Shown in pieces: positions 9,454 to 16,567 of a DNA stretch of 17,430 bases. The stretch's first letter is position 1. Each line of letters starts with the position of its first letter. The translations under genes were made by a program, and so were the position numbers. The stretch comes from CAYUNA01 sp047629355 (lineage in GTDB: Bacteria > Bacteroidota > Bacteroidia > Chitinophagales > Saprospiraceae), in assembly GCA_047629355.1 (NCBI GenBank), contig JBLHWU010000142.1, positions 1 through 17,430 on the forward strand, given 5' to 3'. The notes under the pieces were generated by a model. It made no database searches, was not told the origin of the DNA, and saw only the letters and a list, made by a program, of their open reading frames with translations.

Positions 9454-9499
9454 TTTGAGGTAGAAATCAGGGTTTAAAAGTCCTTTTTTCTACCTCAAA
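9454..9499. terminator. Bidirectional terminator between convergent genes
   Basis: TTTGAGGTAGAAA (9454-9466) pairs perfectly with TTTCTACCTCAAA (9487-9499) around a 20-nt loop. T-rich sequence follows on the plus strand and A/T-rich sequence precedes it, so it can serve both the plus-strand FG-GAP gene and the minus-strand pseudogene. Confidence 0.75.
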
Positions 9500-9526
9500 T
9501 TTATTTATTTATTTATTTATTTATTT
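9499..9526. repeat. ATTT tetranucleotide tandem repeat (7 units)
   Basis: Seven perfect ATTT units. The minus-strand gene's TAA stop (9519-9517) and last Lys codon lie inside the array, so copy-number change would mainly affect the 3' untranslated sequence. Confidence 0.8.
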
Positions 9527-11769
9527 GATAATGAAAAAGCAGCTTCTTCCAAGTACTCCACTGCTGCTTTACCTTCCGTAACTTTTATTACTTTATTCAC
9601 TTCTAAATTTTCAAAAACTTGCTTGGTTAGAACTAAATTTGGCCAAGTAATTTCAATTGACTGAATGAGCGTTGCGTCATTCAATCCTATTTCTAACTGC
9701 AAACTATTTCCACCAAAACTCCCACCCGTCGCAACCCAATGATAGACAGTTTGCGCTTTCCCTGCTGCATTTTTTGAAACAATCTTCACTTTTGCACCAA
9801 TTGCCGACCGATTAGATCTTGTGCCAGCTAACCGCAAAGTTATCCAACTTTTTTCATTGCCATAAGGATTTAAAAACAACGCATCACCAAAGACATCGCC
9901 TTCAAAAGCACCACCCAAAACACAAAAAATATCTTGGTCACCATCATTACCCAAATCCAACGCCATGCCTTTTTTGAATATGCCCTACACCCGCAGTGGT
10001 CGTTACGTCTTGTAGCTTTTTTCCCTTATTGTTTCTATACATTTTATTGGGTACAATTGCAGTAAAACTTGGTGCACCCGTTCCAAAATATACATCCAAA
10101 AAGCCATCATTATCAATATCCCCATAATTTGAACCCATCGCAAAAACAGCTTCTCGAACCCCTAACTGCTTTGATTTCTCCGTAAATGTCCCATCCTGAT
10201 TGTTCATGTAAAACCGAGGATGACTCCCCCACTTCTTTACCCATTGCATTGGCCGCCACATTTGCTGCAGTTTGCTGCTTTACATCTTCATCATTACCAA
10301 AACTTGCCACCAAAATATCTTGCCAGCCATCATTGTTAAAATCCCACATCCAAGTTGGAAAACTTTTGATAGGTTCCGTAATTTCAGCATTATCAGATAC
10401 ATTTTCAAATATTAAATTACCATTTTGCATCCCTTTATTCAGCAACAAAATATTTTTACTTCCCAAAATCGAAAAATAAATATCAGCAGTTCCATCATTG
10501 TTGACATCATCGGCAGTTATCCCTTTAATCATACCAGTTATGTTTTGCAAACCATACCTGACCGTTTGGTTAGAAAATGTACCGTTCCCGCTATTCATAT
10601 ATAACTCAATCGGAAAAACAGCATTCCTTCCCGACTCCGTTCCAACCAATAAATCCAAATGTCCATCCAGATTAAAATCTGCCCAAACCGATGTCTGTGT
10701 TGGTGAAAAAGACAACAATCCAGCTTCTTCAGTCACATCAGAAAAAGTACCATCTCCATTATTTTTCAAAAGAGAATTTGGAATTTGACCTTCCTTACCA
10801 AACCACGCACCCCGCATTACGAAGACATCTAAGAAACCATCATTATTGTAATCTGCATGATTGATATTTAGTCCTCCCGTAATACCTGTAAGCCCTATTC
10901 GCGGTGTCGCATCTTCAAAAGTTCCATCGCCTTTGTTAAAAAAGATGCGCAACTGGTCACCAAAACCCCAAGAAGAAGCTACAATATCCAGTTTTCCATC
11001 ATTGTTAAAATCATCAATGGCAATTCCACCTGACAATCCAACAGTACTCAATCCTAATTGCGAAGATACATTTTTGAAAGCAGGAATCTCAATATCTGAT
11101 TTGAAAAAGGAGGCAGGTAATCGAAATTTAGTAGGCACTTTTTGGGGGTATTCTCCCAACGTCATATAAGCAAAATTAAGCATCCAAATTGACTCTAAAT
11201 CCTCAGGATTTTCCACCAACATCTCCGTATAAATTCCAATCGCAGTCTTAGTTGAAGCGGACATCGTGTAAACTCCTTTTCCTTGAATTGGCATGATACA
11301 AGATTCGTCATTCGTTCGTTCAATACAATTATTTTGCTCGCCTAAGCGCATATACCCCAAATGCCAGTAACCGCTTAACTTGTCTAAAAATCGCCTTGTC
11401 TGATACTTTCCCTTCCATCTGCTGTAACAAACTGGATAATTTGACAATCGCTTCTTCATTTTTCCCTACATTTAGCAATTCATAACTCAAAAACAGCATT
11501 CCTGTTAATTGCTCATTTAAATTTGCAGCTTGACTAATTTTAGTTTTATAAAAATCTACACGCCGGTGATTAGAAAAATAAGCTACTTTCATTGGGTCAA
11601 TCTTCCCTTCAACTTCTTGAAGCAATTTAACCATTTTGTCAGTTCCATCTAAAGGAATTTCTTTAGGCTTTTCAGCAACGCTGTTTACTGGTTTAAATTT
11701 ATTTTGACAAGCATAAAAGGAGAGAATGCAGACAACTGCACAAAGAGTGAATTTCTTGATGGACATCAT
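9517..11769 (-). pseudogene. CRTAC1-like FG-GAP/ASPIC-UnbV lipoprotein, three frameshifts
   Basis: Four overlapping frames (11769-11329, 11459-10113, 10261-9947, 9966-9517) together spell one protein of about 750 aa. It has an N-terminal signal peptide with a lipoprotein-like FYAC, a short helical TPR-like region (LSYELLNVGKNEEAI), the conserved LGYMRLGEQNNC / ESCIMPIQGKGVYT segment, several FG-GAP calcium motifs (DFNNDGKLD, DYNNDGFLD, DFNLDGHLD, DVNNDGTAD, DFNNDGWQD, DIDNDGFLD) and a C-terminal ASPIC/UnbV domain (SAIGAKVKIVS, EITWPN). The breaks are an extra base in CCCCAAA (11355-11361), one in CCCCC (10226-10230), and a shift near 9949-9960 consistent with loss of one copy of an 8-bp repeat. 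It is either a decaying paralogue of the neighbouring gene family or has homopolymer errors. Any product would stop after 146 residues. Confidence 0.85.
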
Positions 11770-12127
11770 AATTTAATTTTGATAAAATAGAGGCTACAAG
11801 GTAAACATACTTTCTAGATTCCACTAAATTTTTCACTCTATATAATTATAAAAACAAGATACAATCATTTTTAAAATTGCGCTATTGAGGTCCGAAACAG
11901 TCGTTTCTAAGCATTTATTAGATATTTTATAGCATTCTTTATGAAGATTCAGGTTTTCCTTAGGAACATAAAAAAAATAGCTATAGACTCTTGACAGGAT
12001 ATTTTGCCCTCATTTTTCACTTTGAAAACGCTCATTATATCAATATAAATCGCAGTTTCGAAGCAAAAATTGAGAACAAAACCTCACTCCCAAGAATCTA
12101 CACTTATTTATTTCGCGTTCCTTACTT
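11770..12127. other. Intergenic, no clear gene
   Basis: This AT-rich spacer lies between the stop of msrB and the start of the lipoprotein pseudogene, both on the minus strand. I see only a short dyad (GAAAC, 4-nt loop, GTTTC at 11894-11907) and no convincing promoter or RNA gene. Confidence 0.4.
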
Positions 12128-12490
12128 CTACTCGTTTAACACAAATTTCAAAGAAATCGAATTCACACAATGTCGCGTATTTTTCGCCGTCAACCGCTCC
12201 CCTGTAAAAACATGTCCCAAATGACCGTCACAGCTGTTGCAAACAATTTCTACTCGTCGTCCGTCCGCATCCGGCACATTTTTTACAGCACCTTCAATTT
12301 CATCATCAAAACTTGGCCAACCGCAGCCACTCTCGAATTTATCCGCTGATGTGTACAGCTTTGCCTCGCATTGACGACAGATGTACGTACCAGGTTCTTT
12401 ATGTTTGTTGTATTCTCCCGTACCTGGATATTCCGTGCCTTTATGGAGGATAACGCGGGCTTCTTCGGGAGTTAATTTATTGTATGCCAT
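12128..12490 (-). CDS. msrB: Peptide methionine-R-sulfoxide reductase MsrB
   Basis: This 120-aa, full-length single-domain enzyme reduces methionine-R-sulfoxide in proteins, normally with thioredoxin. Two CxxC pairs (Cys38/Cys41 and Cys84/Cys87) form the structural zinc site. GCGWPSF lies at 55-61 and the catalytic cysteine is Cys108 in RHCVNSISLKF. GHLGHVF (89-95) is another family signature. There is no signal peptide, so it is cytoplasmic. It follows msrA on the same strand with 114 bp between them, and that gap contains a REP-like hairpin. The two genes together cover both methionine sulfoxide stereoisomers. Confidence 0.96.
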   Translation of the reverse strand: MAYNKLTPEEARVILHKGTEYPGTGEYNKHKEPGTYICRQCEAKLYTSADKFESGCGWPSFDDEIEGAVKNVPDADGRRVEIVCNSCDGHLGHVFTGERLTAKNTRHCVNSISLKFVLNE

Positions 12491-12505
12491 GATTTTTTCT
12501 TATTT

Positions 12506-12584
12506 TTTTGTCATTCCAACCAAAATGGAGGAATCTGATAAAGACATTTCACCAGATTCCTCCACTTCGGTCAGAATGACAAAA
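12506..12584. repeat. REP-like long hairpin between msrA and msrB
   Basis: Outer arms TTTTGTCATTC (12506-12516) and GAATGACAAAA (12574-12584) pair, and inner arms TGGAGGAATCTG (12526-12537) and CAGATTCCTCCA (12553-12564) pair; only the 9 bases between them are mismatched. The right arm recurs in part at 13457-13482 (TCTCCACTTCGGTC then AATGACAAAA), which marks a dispersed palindromic element. It may weaken read-through into msrB or stabilise msrA mRNA. Confidence 0.75.
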
Positions 12585-12604
12585 TGTGATTTGGACTAAA
12601 ATTT

Positions 12605-13147
12605 TCACTTCAACAATTCCGCAAAGTGCTGTCTCACTTTCCGTACTTTCGGATTCACGACAAACATACAGTAACTCTGTGAAGAATTGTTATTGTAATA
12701 GTTTTGATGGTACTGTTCTGCTTCATAAAATACATCCAAAGGAGTAATTTCCGTAACAATTGGATTGTCCCAAAGCGTCGGCGCATATTCTTTTTTGATG
12801 CGTTCCGCAACCACTCGTTGTTCTTCATCGTGATAAAAAACAGCGGAACGGTATTGTGTGCCTCTATCATTTCCTTGACGGTCCAACGTAGTTGGGTCGT
12901 GAGTAGTAAAAAATATTTTACACAGCGTTTCAAAATTGATAATATTCTGATCAAAATGAATCTGAATTATCTCAGCATGTCCAGTCATGCCTGTACAAAT
13001 TTCATTATAAGTTGGATTGTCAACGTGTCCACCCATGTATCCAGAAACAACTTTTTCAACGCCTTTAAGGTTTTGAAAAACAGCTTCTACGCACCAAAAG
13101 CACCCCGCACCAAAGGTAGCGACTGCTTTATTTTCTTTATTTATCAT
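12605..13147 (-). CDS. msrA: Peptide methionine-S-sulfoxide reductase MsrA
   Basis: The 180-aa protein has the family-defining GCFWC motif with catalytic Cys16 (GAGCFWCVEAVFQ), plus GYMGGHVDNPTYNEICTG, GHAEIIQI and DRQGNDRGTQYRSAVFY. Cys160 (SQSYCMF) near the C-terminus is a candidate resolving cysteine. It reduces methionine-S-sulfoxide in oxidised proteins using thioredoxin and should be cytoplasmic. Its ATG (13147) lies 6 bases after the stop of the DUF2007 gene, so the two are almost certainly co-transcribed, with msrB downstream. No frame damage is seen. Confidence 0.97.
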   Translation of the reverse strand: MINKENKAVATFGAGCFWCVEAVFQNLKGVEKVVSGYMGGHVDNPTYNEICTGMTGHAEIIQIHFDQNIINFETLCKIFFTTHDPTTLDRQGNDRGTQYRSAVFYHDEEQRVVAERIKKEYAPTLWDNPIVTEITPLDVFYEAEQYHQNYYNNNSSQSYCMFVVNPKVRKVRQHFAELLK

Positions 13148-13153
13148 TGTTTT

Positions 13154-13366
13154 TTATTCTTTTAAATCAGCATCTTTCAACACTTTAATGGCCGCTTCTG
13201 CTTTTTCATTCGGTGTATATAATTCTGCTAAGCCAATTGATGGAATTACGGAATCAGGCTTGTTCAAGATATGACTTTCGATGCCATTTTGTTTTAAAAT
13301 ATCTTCTGCGATTTTTACTTGATAAACTTCTTTAGCCGAGAATACGACCGTCCAATTTTCTTTCAT
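13154..13366 (-). CDS. DUF2007-family small protein
   Basis: This 70-aa protein resembles DUF2007 (putative signal-transducing small domain). It begins with a beta strand (WTVVFSAKE), then a helix (VYQVKIAEDILKQNGIES), a middle segment (IPSIGLAELYTPNEKA) and a final helix (EAAIKVLKDADLKE), giving a ferredoxin-like fold. Members often sit beside unrelated enzymes and their biochemical role is not settled. It is the first gene of the operon and ends 6 bp before msrA, which suggests a link to oxidative-stress repair (inference). No good promoter was found directly upstream. Confidence 0.75.
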   Translation of the reverse strand: MKENWTVVFSAKEVYQVKIAEDILKQNGIESHILNKPDSVIPSIGLAELYTPNEKAEAAIKVLKDADLKE

Positions 13367-13456
13367 TTTTATTGTTTTTTAAAGTGGTTAGAAAAAGTGG
13401 TTTAGTAACGGTAAAAGAACAAGTCCGATATCTGGCAACATTTATTTTGGACTTTT

Positions 13457-13482
13457 TCTCCACTTCGGTCGAAATGACAAAA
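13457..13482 (+). repeat. Half copy of REP-like repeat
   Basis: It matches the right arm of the 12506-12584 hairpin (CTCCACTTCGGTC, then AATGACAAAA) with one rearranged position. The left arm is absent, so no long hairpin can form here. Confidence 0.65.
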
Positions 13483-13728
13483 GATGTTTACTTTTGAAAT
13501 AGGAGCTATCTCTACATAATGACTGTTTCAAAAGTGGAAAATAAAGGAAAAAGAAATACTTGATAGATGGCGGAGTTATTTTTTTGCCGTTACTTTAGGT
13601 ATGTAATTTATAAACGTTTAAATAAGAAAGTTGTTGAAATAAGTTGGAATTTCCAAAATGTTAAATTACAAATGAGCCGTATTTTTAGAAATTTCAAAGG
13701 GTAAAAATGACAGTTCGGCTGAAAAACA

Positions 13729-13759
13729 TTGGTCTAAACTCAAAGTCCTCATAATTTTG
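13729..13759 (+). promoter_or_regulatory. Bacteroidota-type promoter for TonB-domain gene
   Basis: TTG (13729-13731), a 20-bp spacer and TAATTTTG (13752-13759) match the Bacteroidota TTG-N19/20-TAnnTTTG consensus. The -7 element lies about 70 nt upstream of the ATG at 13830. Confidence 0.55.
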
Positions 13760-13829
13760 TTCTAACAAACGATGCTTCGGTATCGGTTTCAAATCAATAA
13801 CAATTTAGACTTTATAAACAACTTAAATT

Positions 13830-14267
13830 ATGAAAATATCAATCCTTATAGCGATGACTTTCGCCTTCCTCAATTTTAGTCAGGCACAAACTATCGCCAA
13901 CCAATCGTCTATTACTTTGGAAAATCTGACGGCTTCTATTGTTGAACATCAAGTTAAAAAGACAGTCAAAATTATTCCTGAACTGGTTAATTTATCTACT
14001 GTAAAACAGCTAACCAATCACCTATCTGAGACCGTCGAATACCCAGAGATTATGTTGGAAAATCAAATCGAAGGAACGGTTTGGTTGAAATTAACGATTT
14101 CGAATAAAGGAGCAATTGTACAATCTAAAATTATCAAAAGTCCATCGATAGCTTTTGATAAGCAGGTAATGAAAGCGGTGGATTCTTTTGTTTCAAACGA
14201 GGTACAATCATCTGATTATAAGAGTTTTAGAAATGTGAACGTGCCTATTTATTTTTATTTGAGGTAG
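13830..14267 (+). CDS. Secreted TonB C-terminal-domain protein
   Basis: The 145-aa protein begins with a cleavable-looking signal peptide (residues 1-20, ending FSQAQ). Residues 70-145 match the TonB C-terminal fold: EYPEIMLENQIEGTVWLKL, a central SNKGAIVQSKIIKSP, then helix DKQVMKAVDSF and a final strand VPIYFYLR. Classical TonB carries a membrane anchor and a proline-rich spacer, and both are missing here. It is therefore probably a periplasmic solo TonB_C protein, of a kind common in Bacteroidota, rather than an energy transducer (inference). It has its own promoter candidate and no operon partner. The repeat array begins right after its stop codon. Confidence 0.8.
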   Translation: MKISILIAMTFAFLNFSQAQTIANQSSITLENLTASIVEHQVKKTVKIIPELVNLSTVKQLTNHLSETVEYPEIMLENQIEGTVWLKLTISNKGAIVQSKIIKSPSIAFDKQVMKAVDSFVSNEVQSSDYKSFRNVNVPIYFYLR

Positions 14268-14462
14268 TTTTTTGCTGATGATTATTAGGATTTTTAAAAT
14301 TTTTTCTGCTGATGATAATTAAGGTTTTTAGGATTAGTTAGGATTTTATCATATAAAAAATTTCAATCTTTATATAGGAAAACAATCTTAACTATCTTAA
14401 TAATCATATAAATCATCAGCAAAAAGAAAAGCCTAAAAACCTTAATTATCATCAGCAAAAAA
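14268..14462. repeat. Interleaved inverted-repeat array at 3' side of GxxExxY gene
   Basis: Two right-facing units start with a T-run plus GCTGATGAT (14269-14290 and 14301-14332). Two complementary units lie at 14391-14425 and 14432-14462. Unit 1 pairs with unit 3 over 15 bp (TTTTTGCTGATGATT with AATCATCAGCAAAAA). Unit 2 pairs with unit 4 over 26 perfect base pairs (14307-14332 with 14432-14457). Alternative pairings are possible because all units share the GCTGATGAT core. Runs such as TTAGGATTTT recall the repeats that often flank GxxExxY genes. Confidence 0.8.
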
Positions 14463-15162
14463 TCAATCCCCCAACCGCCGACTCAAAATTTCAGTGAGGT
14501 TCGGTTTACGCTCATTCGTTAACACTTTCCTTTTAGTTTCGACACCTTTTGGACTGAAATTAATCAGTAAACCAACTTCAACTTCCGTGCTACGAAGATA
14601 ATTATTGAGTTGCGCATAAAACTTCGCATGTACGGTTTCCACAGCTTTTAATTCCACAATAATCAACTCATTGACCAAAATATCCGCGCGAAAATCTCCC
14701 ATCAATCTGAAAACTCAACAGATTTTTCAGATTGATGGTGACTAAAGGTAGTTTGAGGGATAAAAGTGGTTTGCAAAACCGCTTTTATCCCTCAAAATCC
14801 CACTCGCGCTGCCGCAGGCAGCGCATTGTATTTTTTGAAGCGAGAAAATCTTGCGATTTTCTCGCTGCTTAGTTCTTTAGCAACCTCTTGTTACCATTTA
14901 CTACTTCATGCTGAGTTAAACTTGGTCATTTTCATGAAAAATCGACCATTTTTAAAATCTGTTGAGTTTTCAGCATCAATTCATTTTCAAATCAGATATC
15001 AATTGGATGTTGGCGTTCGGCAGTAAAACCGATGTCTCGCAGTCGTTTGGTGAGTGCTTTTTCGTAGATAATTTCGGCATACCCCCAGCCAAGGTTATTG
15101 TAAATATGATAAGCTTAACCGATTATCTTTTGTGTCAAATCGGTTTGTTTGAAGTTACTCAT
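14463..15162 (-). pseudogene. GxxExxY (PD-(D/E)XK-like) gene, split by MITE and two stops
   Basis: The N-terminal half reads from ATG 15162: MSNFKQTDLTQKIIG, stop, AYHIYNNLGWGYAEIIYEKA, LTKRLRDIGFTAERQHPIDI, stop, FENELM. It contains the family motif G-Y-A-E-I-I-Y. The C-terminal half (14705-14463) continues GDFRADILVNELIIVELKAV and ends RRLGD; the D and ExK residues of the PD-(D/E)XK nuclease-like core are kept. Removing 14707-14973 and one CATCAAT copy joins ELM to GDFRAD in frame. Damage: TAA at 15117-15115, TGA at 14994-14992, and the insertion. GxxExxY proteins have no settled function and are often multicopy and repeat-flanked. Only the C-terminal 80-residue fragment remains open, and it lacks the namesake motif. 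Confidence 0.88.
14700..14980. mobile_element. 267-bp MITE with 20-bp perfect TIRs and 7-bp target duplication
   Basis: The element is 14707-14973. The left end CTGAAAACTCAACAGATTTT (14707-14726) is the exact reverse complement of the right end (14954-14973). Both sides carry CATCAAT (14700-14706 and 14974-14980), a 7-bp target duplication, and excision restores the GxxExxY frame. The interior is a chain of hairpins: 21 pairs with one G-U around a 3-nt loop (14752-14796); GCGCTGCC/GGCAGCGC (14806-14824); and AGCGAGAAAATC/GATTTTCTCGCT (14839-14866). It has no coding capacity. The family of the mobilising transposase is unknown. Confidence 0.88.
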
Positions 15163-15218
15163 AGTAAAGGTTTTGTGTTTAGAATAAAATCAAATTTAAA
15201 CATTATTTGACATAAAAA

Positions 15219-15252
15219 AAGGGTGAACAGAACTTGCGTCCCATTCACCCTT
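15219..15252 (-). terminator. Rho-independent terminator of T9SS remnant
   Basis: Read on the minus strand, AAGGGTGA (15252-15245) and TCACCCTT (15226-15219) form a stem around an 18-nt loop, followed by a run of T residues. It sits downstream of the sorting-domain fragment that ends at 15309. Confidence 0.75.
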
Positions 15253-15281
15253 AGAGATTATTTTGTTTCAAAATAATCTCT
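15253..15281. terminator. 13-bp perfect hairpin, tandem with terminator
   Basis: AGAGATTATTTTG (15253-15265) and CAAAATAATCTCT (15269-15281) pair perfectly around a TTT loop. It directly abuts the GC-richer terminator at 15219-15252 and probably helps end minus-strand transcription. Confidence 0.65.
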
Positions 15282-15308
15282 ACCACTTACTTTAATTTAG
15301 TTTTTTCT

Positions 15309-15646
15309 TTAATCTACATCCGGGCGATAGCCATTCAATTTATCCACCACCAACTTTTCAACAATCGTATGTTGACCGTCAATCATTAGGTGCAAATAAT
15401 AGCTACCATCCACTAAGTTATCCAAAGCAATTCGAATATCACCATTTGGCAATTCATCAAATTTCATCTGTTTCATCGATTGATCATAAACATTGTACAA
15501 TCGAAGCGTGGCTGCTTTTTCAGTTGCATCCTCGATGTGTACCATCACATATTCATCCGCTGGATTTGGATAAATCGTAATCCGCTGTTTTTGCTTATTG
15601 AACTGTAAGTTCACCACATTGGCGTAGAATACGAACTGAAATTGAT
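15309..15646 (-). pseudogene. T9SS C-terminal sorting domain, N-terminally truncated gene
   Basis: The last ~110 residues of a type IX secretion substrate are kept. NVVNLQFNKQ leads into ITIYPNPADEYVMVHI, then LRLYNVYDQSMKQMKF, NLVDGSYYLHLMIDG and IVEKLVV, which is the type A sorting domain that directs export and surface attachment. The passenger domain is missing. The frame stays open back to 15812, but residues before about QFQFVFYANVV are antisense to the TPR gene and look non-coding. The break lies near 15626-15650. The original gene was probably a larger secreted protein whose 5' part has been deleted. Its terminators (15219-15281) remain. Confidence 0.8.
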
Positions 15647-15649
15647 TCT

Positions 15650-16567
15650 TTGCTTCAAATCGTAGCGCAAGCGAAACGAGATACCAATGAAGCCAAAATT
15701 TTGTACACATTAGCTCATCGACTAAGTCAAAAAGACTTTGCAGGCGCGAAAGATTTTGCCAATCAAGCCATCGAATTATCTGACTCTTTGAATTGGTTAA
15801 AAGGTATTGCATTCGGGTATAAAAATCTGGGTTTTGTTTTTAAACATAATACTAAATTAGATGAGTCGATGCTCCATTTTGAAAAAAGCAAGGCGACGTT
15901 TGAAAAAATGAATGACCAAAAAGGCATTGCTTCTCTATTGAATGAGATAGGTGTTGTTTACTTTTATAAAAATGATTACGACCAAGCCCTTGAATATTTT
16001 AACCAATCAGCTGATTTAGAATTTGTGATAGGCAACCTGCGTAGGAGTTCTGGTTTGTTGATGAACGTTGCGAATATCCGCAAAGCACAAAACAACTTGC
16101 CGACGGCTTTAGAGTTTTTTGAAAGAGCATTGGATATCCAAACTTCGATAGGTGATTCCAAGATGGTTGTAAGTACGCTAATAAATATTGGCACCTTATA
16201 TACTGACTTAAACGATACTCAAAAATGCATTCAGACGCTTGAAAAAGCACTAAAAATTTGTGCCCCCTTAGACCGTTCAGAATTATTAGGAACCGTGCAT
16301 GCCAATTTAGCAGGTGCATATTCAACTAAAGGAAATCATGTTAAAGCATTGCTCTATGCGAATAAAGCATTAGAATTATACAAAGAAACCAATTATCAGA
16401 AGGGTATCCCAGTCGTTCTTCATATAATTGGTGCTATCCATTATAACAGGAAAGAATATCCGCAAGCATTAATACGATACGAAGAAGCTTATATCATTAC
16501 AAAAGAACAAAAAGATAAAAATATGCTTTCCCAGAAGGACGGTCTGGTGAAATTACCATTCAAATGA
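15650..16567 (+). pseudogene. TPR sensor histidine kinase, TPR part (5' truncated)
   Basis: The frame is open from 15602 and reads sensible TPR sequence from about EIDSLLQIVAQAKRDTNEAK. A first usable start is TTG 15650 (305 aa). Around seven helical TPR repeats of about 40 residues follow (for example FGYKNLGFVFKH, SLLNEIGVVYFYKNDYDQAL, LINIGTLYTDLNDTQKCIQT, VHANLAGAYSTKGNHVKAL). Such arrays form the periplasmic sensory part of Bacteroidota TPR histidine kinases, which normally start with a signal peptide; none remains. After KEQKDKN the frame slips into a 15-residue out-of-frame tail. The following DNA codes for the kinase C-terminus in another frame, so the transmembrane, dimerisation and first ATPase parts are lost. 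Confidence 0.75.

Larger units (their letters stand above)
13367..13829. other. Divergent intergenic region with repeats
   Basis: This spacer lies between the DUF2007-msrA-msrB operon (-) and the TonB-domain gene (+). It contains a partial copy of the REP-like repeat (13457-13482), a perfect 10-bp inverted repeat ACTTTTGAAA/TTTCAAAAGT (13490-13499 and 13526-13535), and a plus-strand promoter candidate at 13729-13759. No gene was seen. Confidence 0.5.

Noticed and set aside
9499..9526. Phase-variable ATTT repeat
   Set aside because: It lies at and after a stop codon in an already broken gene, not in a promoter or early coding region, so switching would do little.
11991..12224. 77-codon plus-strand frame
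   Set aside because: Its 3' part is antisense to msrB and the rest has no recognisable features or promoter of the Bacteroidota type.
12704..13165. 153-codon plus-strand frame
   Set aside because: Exactly antisense to msrA, whose catalytic motifs are unambiguous.
14268..14462. CRISPR-like array
   Set aside because: Units are in both orientations, unequal in spacing and contain no spacer-like unique inserts; no cas genes are present.
14766..15210. Plus-strand frames across the MITE and the GxxExxY N-terminal half
   Set aside because: They read through hairpins and antisense of recognisable GxxExxY sequence, with no family resemblance.
15647..15812. N-terminal extension of the T9SS sorting-domain frame
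   Set aside because: This stretch is antisense to well-formed TPR sequence and does not resemble any T9SS passenger domain.
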